DNA of 64,000 nucleotides from Actinomycetes bacterium (lineage in GTDB: Bacteria; Actinomycetota; Coriobacteriia; Coriobacteriales; UBA8131), in the NCBI GenBank assembly GCA_009787085.1, contig WRGR01000046.1, positions 75,147 to 139,146 on the forward strand, read 5' to 3'. Position numbers and translations under genes: made by a program. How positions within the stretch are numbered: position 1 is the first letter of the stretch; each line of letters begins with the position of its first letter. This document shows, one piece after another, positions 59,624-64,000 of this stretch. The notes beneath the pieces were generated by a model. That model was not told the DNA's origin, did no database searches, and saw only the letters and a program-made list of their open reading frames with translations.

Positions 59624-60082
59624 TTACGAGCTTTGCCATGATACCACAATTTCAGATGTGATAGGCACGACAGGGTCATAAAACCAAGTTGCTGCGGTGC
59701 TTTAAACAATGTCTGCCTTGGAAAGGTAAGGGCAAATACGCCGTAGTACATCATTTAAATCTTCGTTGCCTTCAGGCACTCGTCTGCCTCCGGCCTCGCC
59801 AGTTCTTTACGTGCCATGCGTGGTATCCCAAATCCCAAGGACAGCCTCCCGACTTATACTACACGTCAGGATGCCCTTGTTTTTGTCTGTCGGCGGCAGC
59901 CGTGTCGGCACCGCCCACATTGTTCCCGACATAGCGTAGCCGATCCAACCCTTGTTTTTGTCTGCTGCCAACCATAAAGTCATTGGCGGTCATGGCGTGT
60001 GATCTATGCTGGTGGTTTCGCGGGCATTTTAAGTGATGTGCGTCACGTCATTGAGAACTCCGAATGAAGGTGGTATGATTCG

Positions 60083-61033
60083 TTGAAGCTTGGGAAGACT
60101 GTTCGCAAAGGAAAAACGAGGGATTGGAGCTGTATCGTACATTTTGCCTGTATCATACCGGTTGCGGGGCTTTCCTTTCGCATGGGGTGTCTCAAGCCCC
60201 TGATAGAGATGGAGGGCGTACCATTGATCGCGCACACTCTAAGTGTTGCCCTGGCCGCTGGGGCATCTCCTGTCGTGTTGGTTTTGGGACGGGAAGCTCG
60301 GTCTATACGAGCTGCGGTACAGCGGGTTTTCCCAGACAGCAACATTGGTTCCGCTGCCGTCGGCGGCGGTACTGCCACGCCCCGGCCCCACCTCAACACC
60401 ACCGCCAACAGCGCTGCTGACAGATCTTCCAACATCGCTGCCAAGCACCCTAACCTTTACTTCACGGAAAACCCGGAATTTGCGCAGACTGACATGCTTT
60501 GCTCGATACGCATCGGGCTGCTAGCGCTGTTGGAGTTGGAGCAGAGCCACACCCAACCGCTGGATGGGTTCTTTTTAATTCCGGGAGACATGCCTGCTGT
60601 CCGGGCTTGCACTTACCGTAGCCTTTGGTCGGCAGCCGAGCAAAGCGCAGCACTGGTCGTCCAGCCTGAGTTCGAAGGGCGCACGGGGCATCCCTTGCTG
60701 GTCAAACGGCAATGCTTTACCGAAATTCTGGCCACTGCTGTTGTGCCAGCGCCCAGCGCAGGCGGGGGCGAACATGAGTTGCCCTCGTCACAAAACGAAG
60801 GGCATGCCGCCTTGCTCACCGCTCCCCCACCTGCAGGCCTGCGTGCTATTCTGCAAAGGTATGACAGCCTGAGAGTTCCCACAGACGACCCCGGCATCCT
60901 GTTGGATGCCGATGTGCCCACCGATATCCAGACCATAGCCGAGCATATCAAGGGAAACCCACTCCAATGCACCGGCAACCAACAGCCTGAACAGGCCAAT
61001 GCACCACGCAACTCACCACAAGAAAGAAGCTGA
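60083..61033 (+). CDS. MobA/MocA-like nucleotidyltransferase
   Basis: ACIIPVAGLSFRMGCLKPLIEMEGVPLIAHTL; FFLIPGDMPAV; EGRTGHPLLV. Confidence 0.8.
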   Translation: MKLGKTVRKGKTRDWSCIVHFACIIPVAGLSFRMGCLKPLIEMEGVPLIAHTLSVALAAGASPVVLVLGREARSIRAAVQRVFPDSNIGSAAVGGGTATPRPHLNTTANSAADRSSNIAAKHPNLYFTENPEFAQTDMLCSIRIGLLALLELEQSHTQPLDGFFLIPGDMPAVRACTYRSLWSAAEQSAALVVQPEFEGRTGHPLLVKRQCFTEILATAVVPAPSAGGGEHELPSSQNEGHAALLTAPPPAGLRAILQRYDSLRVPTDDPGILLDADVPTDIQTIAEHIKGNPLQCTGNQQPEQANAPRNSPQERS

Positions 61034-61036
61034 CAC

Positions 61037-62077
61037 ATGGAAATCCAGATCTTGTACTGTCAACTGATCCAGTCTTTAGAGCAAGGTGCCCGAGCTGCCG
61101 TCGTCAGCCAGTACTACCCTGACCATCACCAGAAGGTGGAAAAACATTTGGTGACATCGGCAGATACCGCTGCTTGGAGCGAGCTTCAAAGCCAGCTGGC
61201 CGCTGCAGCCAGCCAAACCCAAGGCTCAGTAACCTATCTCATGAATGCCGATGGCTCTCAAACAGTTATTGAACGCTACTCAGCCCGTCCGCGAATGGTG
61301 ATCCTCGGCGGCGGCCATATCGCCTTGGCGTTGGTCAGAATGGCACGGCTGCTGGACTTTGAGATACTGGTCTATGACGACCGGCCTTCTTTTGCTAATT
61401 CGGCACGCTTTCCGGAGGCTGACGAGGTGATCTGTGACAGTTTTCAGAAACTGTTCGAACGTGTCAGCCTGAGAGCAAACGACTATGTAGTGGTGGTGAC
61501 CCGGGGTCACAAACACGACCAAGACAGCCTAGCCGGCGTGTTGCGGGGAGTCGAGCCGGCCTACACCGGCATGATCGGGTCACGGCGACGGGTGGCCATT
61601 GTTTTGGACCAGTTGCGAGCTGATGGCTTCGATGCTGCACGTATCGGGCGCATCCACAGCCCTATCGGCCTCCGCATCGGCGCTGTCACCCCAGCTGAGA
61701 TCGCTGTCTCGATCATCGCCGAGGTTATCTCTGTCCGACGCAGCGTCACGGACGGCGGCAACCTAGCCTCCTCCGACCTAGAGGCTGTGCAGGCATTGGC
61801 CGCCAGCCCCCATTCCTTTGGCGCGATTATCACCGTTGTCCAGACCAACGGCTCGGTGCCCATCGAATGCGGAGCCAAGCTAGCCTGTGGCTTGACCGGC
61901 GAGATGGCCGGCACAATCGGCGGTGGCTGTTCCGAGGCCGGGGCGATCAGCGAAGCGCGCGATGTTCTGCGCAAGGGCGGCTGGAAGACCTACACGGTGG
62001 ACATGACGGACAGCGCCGAAGAAGACGGCATGGTCTGTGGTGGCGAGATGCTGGTGATGATCGAGAAAGTGTCGTAA
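61037..62077 (+). CDS. XdhC/CoxI-family molybdenum hydroxylase maturation protein
   Basis: MVILGGGHIALALVRMARLLDFEILVYDDRPSFAN; YTGMIGSRRRV; IHSPIGLRIGAVTPAEIAVSIIAEVI. Confidence 0.92.
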   Translation: MEIQILYCQLIQSLEQGARAAVVSQYYPDHHQKVEKHLVTSADTAAWSELQSQLAAAASQTQGSVTYLMNADGSQTVIERYSARPRMVILGGGHIALALVRMARLLDFEILVYDDRPSFANSARFPEADEVICDSFQKLFERVSLRANDYVVVVTRGHKHDQDSLAGVLRGVEPAYTGMIGSRRRVAIVLDQLRADGFDAARIGRIHSPIGLRIGAVTPAEIAVSIIAEVISVRRSVTDGGNLASSDLEAVQALAASPHSFGAIITVVQTNGSVPIECGAKLACGLTGEMAGTIGGGCSEAGAISEARDVLRKGGWKTYTVDMTDSAEEDGMVCGGEMLVMIEKVS

Positions 62078-62094
62078 GGCTGGCAGGACGTGTG

Positions 62095-62210
62095 CCAGGC
62101 CGCAAGACAGGATACCTCGTCTTTTCCCTGATCAGCAGCTCAAAAAATTGCAGGCTAAACCCGTGTGGGAAAAACCGTGTGCGACTGGGTTTAAGTGTTA
62201 GTCGGCACTG
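62095..62210. repeat. diverged family-B element at comEB 3' end
   Basis: Minus strand CAGTGCCGACTAA...CCCACACGGGTTTAGCCTGCAATTTTTTGAGCTGCTGATCAGGGAAAAGA. Confidence 0.5.
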
Positions 62211-62665
62211 TTCTTGTCAACGGAGAACTGGCGGGTCAGCACACCGGCCTCATCCAGCATTTCCTGAGTGAGCTTGTCCGGGTATGCGGCATCAAAGACG
62301 ATCTCTGTGACCCCGGCATTTATCAGGCTCTTGGCGCACATGATACATGGTTGGGTGGTTACATAGCAAGTGGCACCGTCCACCGAGATGCCGTTTTTGG
62401 CGGCTTGCAGTATAGCGTTCTCCTCGCCGTGTACCCCTCGACAAAGCTCGTGCTTCTCTCCCGACGGAATACCCAACTCGGCACGTAGGCAGCCTCTGGT
62501 CAGGCAGTGCTCGATGCCTTTGGGTACGCCGTTGTAACCGGTCGCCAAGATGCGCTTGTCACGCACCAGCACAGCGCCAACAGCCCGCCGCAAACAGGTT
62601 GTACGGGTGCTCACCAGGTGGGCAATTTGCATAAAATACTGATCCCAAGAAGGACGCTCGTCCAT
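62198..62665 (-). CDS. dCMP deaminase (ComEB-like)
   Basis: [62 protein letters not shown]. Confidence 0.93.
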   Translation of the reverse strand: MDERPSWDQYFMQIAHLVSTRTTCLRRAVGAVLVRDKRILATGYNGVPKGIEHCLTRGCLRAELGIPSGEKHELCRGVHGEENAILQAAKNGISVDGATCYVTTQPCIMCAKSLINAGVTEIVFDAAYPDKLTQEMLDEAGVLTRQFSVDKNSAD

Positions 62666-62675
62666 TTCCCCTCCT

Positions 62676-63374
62676 CTATTTGGTGCCGAAAATGCGGTCA
62701 CCGGCATCACCGAGGCCGGGTACGATATAGGCCTTCTCGTTCAGCCGCTCGTCGATAGCACAAGTATAGATATTGATAGCTGGGTCATGATCCAACACCG
62801 CCTTGATGCCTTCGGGGGCAGCAATAATCACCAGCAAACGAATCTTAACAGAAGACACTTGACGACGCTTCAAAAACTCGATGGCCGCCACTGCCGAGCC
62901 GCCGGTCGCCAGCATCGGGTCGACCAGCAACACCTCCCGGGTGTCGATGTCCTCGGGCAGTTTGCAGTAATACTCGACCGGCTGATGCGTCTCAGGGTCA
63001 CGGTAAAGGCCGATATGCCCAACCCGGGCAGCAGGAACGAGCTCTAGGATGCCTTCCACCATGCCTAGGCCGGCGCGCAGGATCGGCACCACCGCCACCT
63101 TGCGACCCTTCAGGGTGTAGGCGGTAGTCTTGCAGATGGGGGTATCGACCTGAACCGGCTGCAGTTGAAAATGCCGGGTGGCCTCATAGCCCTCAAACAT
63201 CGCCAATTCTTTCACCAGTTCTTTGAACTGCTTGGAGCTGGTGTTCTTATCACGCAGGATCGACAGCTTGTGCTGCACCATGGGGTGGTCGATAACCGTC
63301 ACTTGCCTTGCATAATCAGACGCTAGTTTTGTATTAGCCATCTTTTCTCCCTTGGTTTTCTCCTTCGACGGCAC
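62676..63374 (-). CDS. upp: uracil phosphoribosyltransferase
   Basis: [61 protein letters not shown]; start may be the internal Met at 63341. Confidence 0.96.
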   Translation of the reverse strand: MPSKEKTKGEKMANTKLASDYARQVTVIDHPMVQHKLSILRDKNTSSKQFKELVKELAMFEGYEATRHFQLQPVQVDTPICKTTAYTLKGRKVAVVPILRAGLGMVEGILELVPAARVGHIGLYRDPETHQPVEYYCKLPEDIDTREVLLVDPMLATGGSAVAAIEFLKRRQVSSVKIRLLVIIAAPEGIKAVLDHDPAINIYTCAIDERLNEKAYIVPGLGDAGDRIFGTK

Positions 63375-63403
63375 TTCCCTAGTGCTTCCCTAGCACTTCC
63401 CTA
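63370..63403. repeat. three tandem 11-bp units (TAGGGAAGYRC) at glyA stop
   Basis: Minus strand TTTAGGGAAGTGCTAGGGAAGCACTAGGGAAGTGCC. Confidence 0.9.
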
Positions 63404-64000
63404 AAGCTCTGGATACAGAGGATGGGCTCCGCGTATCTCGGAGATGCGCCCGGCGACCTCGGCCAGCGTAGCGGCATCTTGATGACAGAACAGCGTACGA
63501 GCCAAGAGGCTGCCGATTTCGTATGCCTCATCGGCCCCAAAGCCCCGGGTGGTCATGGCGGCGCTGCCGACGCGGATGCCGCTGGCCTCGGTTGGCGGTC
63601 GAGTCTCGTTAGGGATGACGTTCTTATTCACTGTCATGCCCACTTGATCCAACAGTTTCTCGGCATCGCTGCCATGGATGCCAGTGGCCGTAAGGTCGAC
63701 CAAGGCCAGATGGTTGTCCGTGCCACCAGTCACCAGTCGCAGGCCGCCGTCAGCCATGCCCTTGCCCATGGCCGCCATGTTCTGAATGATCTGTAAGGTG
63801 TAGTCCTTGAAGGCCGGCTGCATGGCCTCGCCGAAAGCCACCGCCTTACCGGCGATGACGTGCTGCAAGGGGCCGCCTTGAGCGCCCGGGAAAATCGCCT
63901 TGTCAATAGCGGCGGCCACGTCTTCGCGATTGCTAAGGATAAAACCGCCACGCGGGCCGCGCAGGGTCTTATGCGAGGTGCTGGTGACAACGTCGGCCCA
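63401..64000 (-). CDS. glyA: serine hydroxymethyltransferase (partial, 5' end beyond window)
   Basis: ADVVTSTSHKTLRGPRGGFIL continues past the ORF start to the window edge; GAQGGPLQHVIAGKAVAFGEA. Confidence 0.97.
   Translation of the reverse strand, partial: WADVVTSTSHKTLRGPRGGFILSNREDVAAAIDKAIFPGAQGGPLQHVIAGKAVAFGEAMQPAFKDYTLQIIQNMAAMGKGMADGGLRLVTGGTDNHLALVDLTATGIHGSDAEKLLDQVGMTVNKNVIPNETRPPTEASGIRVGSAAMTTRGFGADEAYEIGSLLARTLFCHQDAATLAEVAGRISEIRGAHPLYPEL

Overview
The 64 kb window is a compact bacterial chromosome segment of high GC, mostly conserved housekeeping genes. In order: acetate transporter-like (SatP), lysC, Zn-dependent phospholipase C-like, coaX, an OmpR/HK two-component pair, aspS, hisS, an XRE regulator, a large coiled-coil FtsX-like permease, a degenerate YgjP-like protein, vsr, a NYN-domain protein, tRNA-Asp, SPFH/NfeD, argS, lysA, hom, a decayed island, mutM, folP, folE, ftsH, hpt, tilS, groEL/groES with CIRCE, tRNA-Pro, metY, mnmA, an amidohydrolase, tyrS, galE, PBP1, U32 peptidase, cobQ, cbiO/Q/N/M with a cobalamin riboswitch, csoR, a disrupted Cu-type P-ATPase, tRNA-Glu, MobA-like NTase, xdhC, dCMP deaminase, upp and partial glyA. 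The gene content and order look Coriobacteriia/Firmicutes-like, but this taxonomic guess is not proven. The most unusual signal is a dispersed family of short intergenic elements with GGAAG-type terminal inverted repeats and YTA(R)-type flanks. They repeatedly abut or supply stop codons (coaX, HK/aspS, hisS, metY, glyA, comEB, nyn, cbiO and others). An IS5-type transposase remnant in the same window is a plausible source. Other notable items are a candidate 6S-like RNA upstream of hisS, a second hairpin-rich ncRNA candidate, lineage-specific low-complexity insertions in essential enzymes (ArgS, MutM, TilS, FtsH), an apparent active-site-dead YgjP-like protein, and several well-preserved pseudogenes broken only by in-frame stops. 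All calls come from reading the sequence and supplied ORFs. No database search was run.
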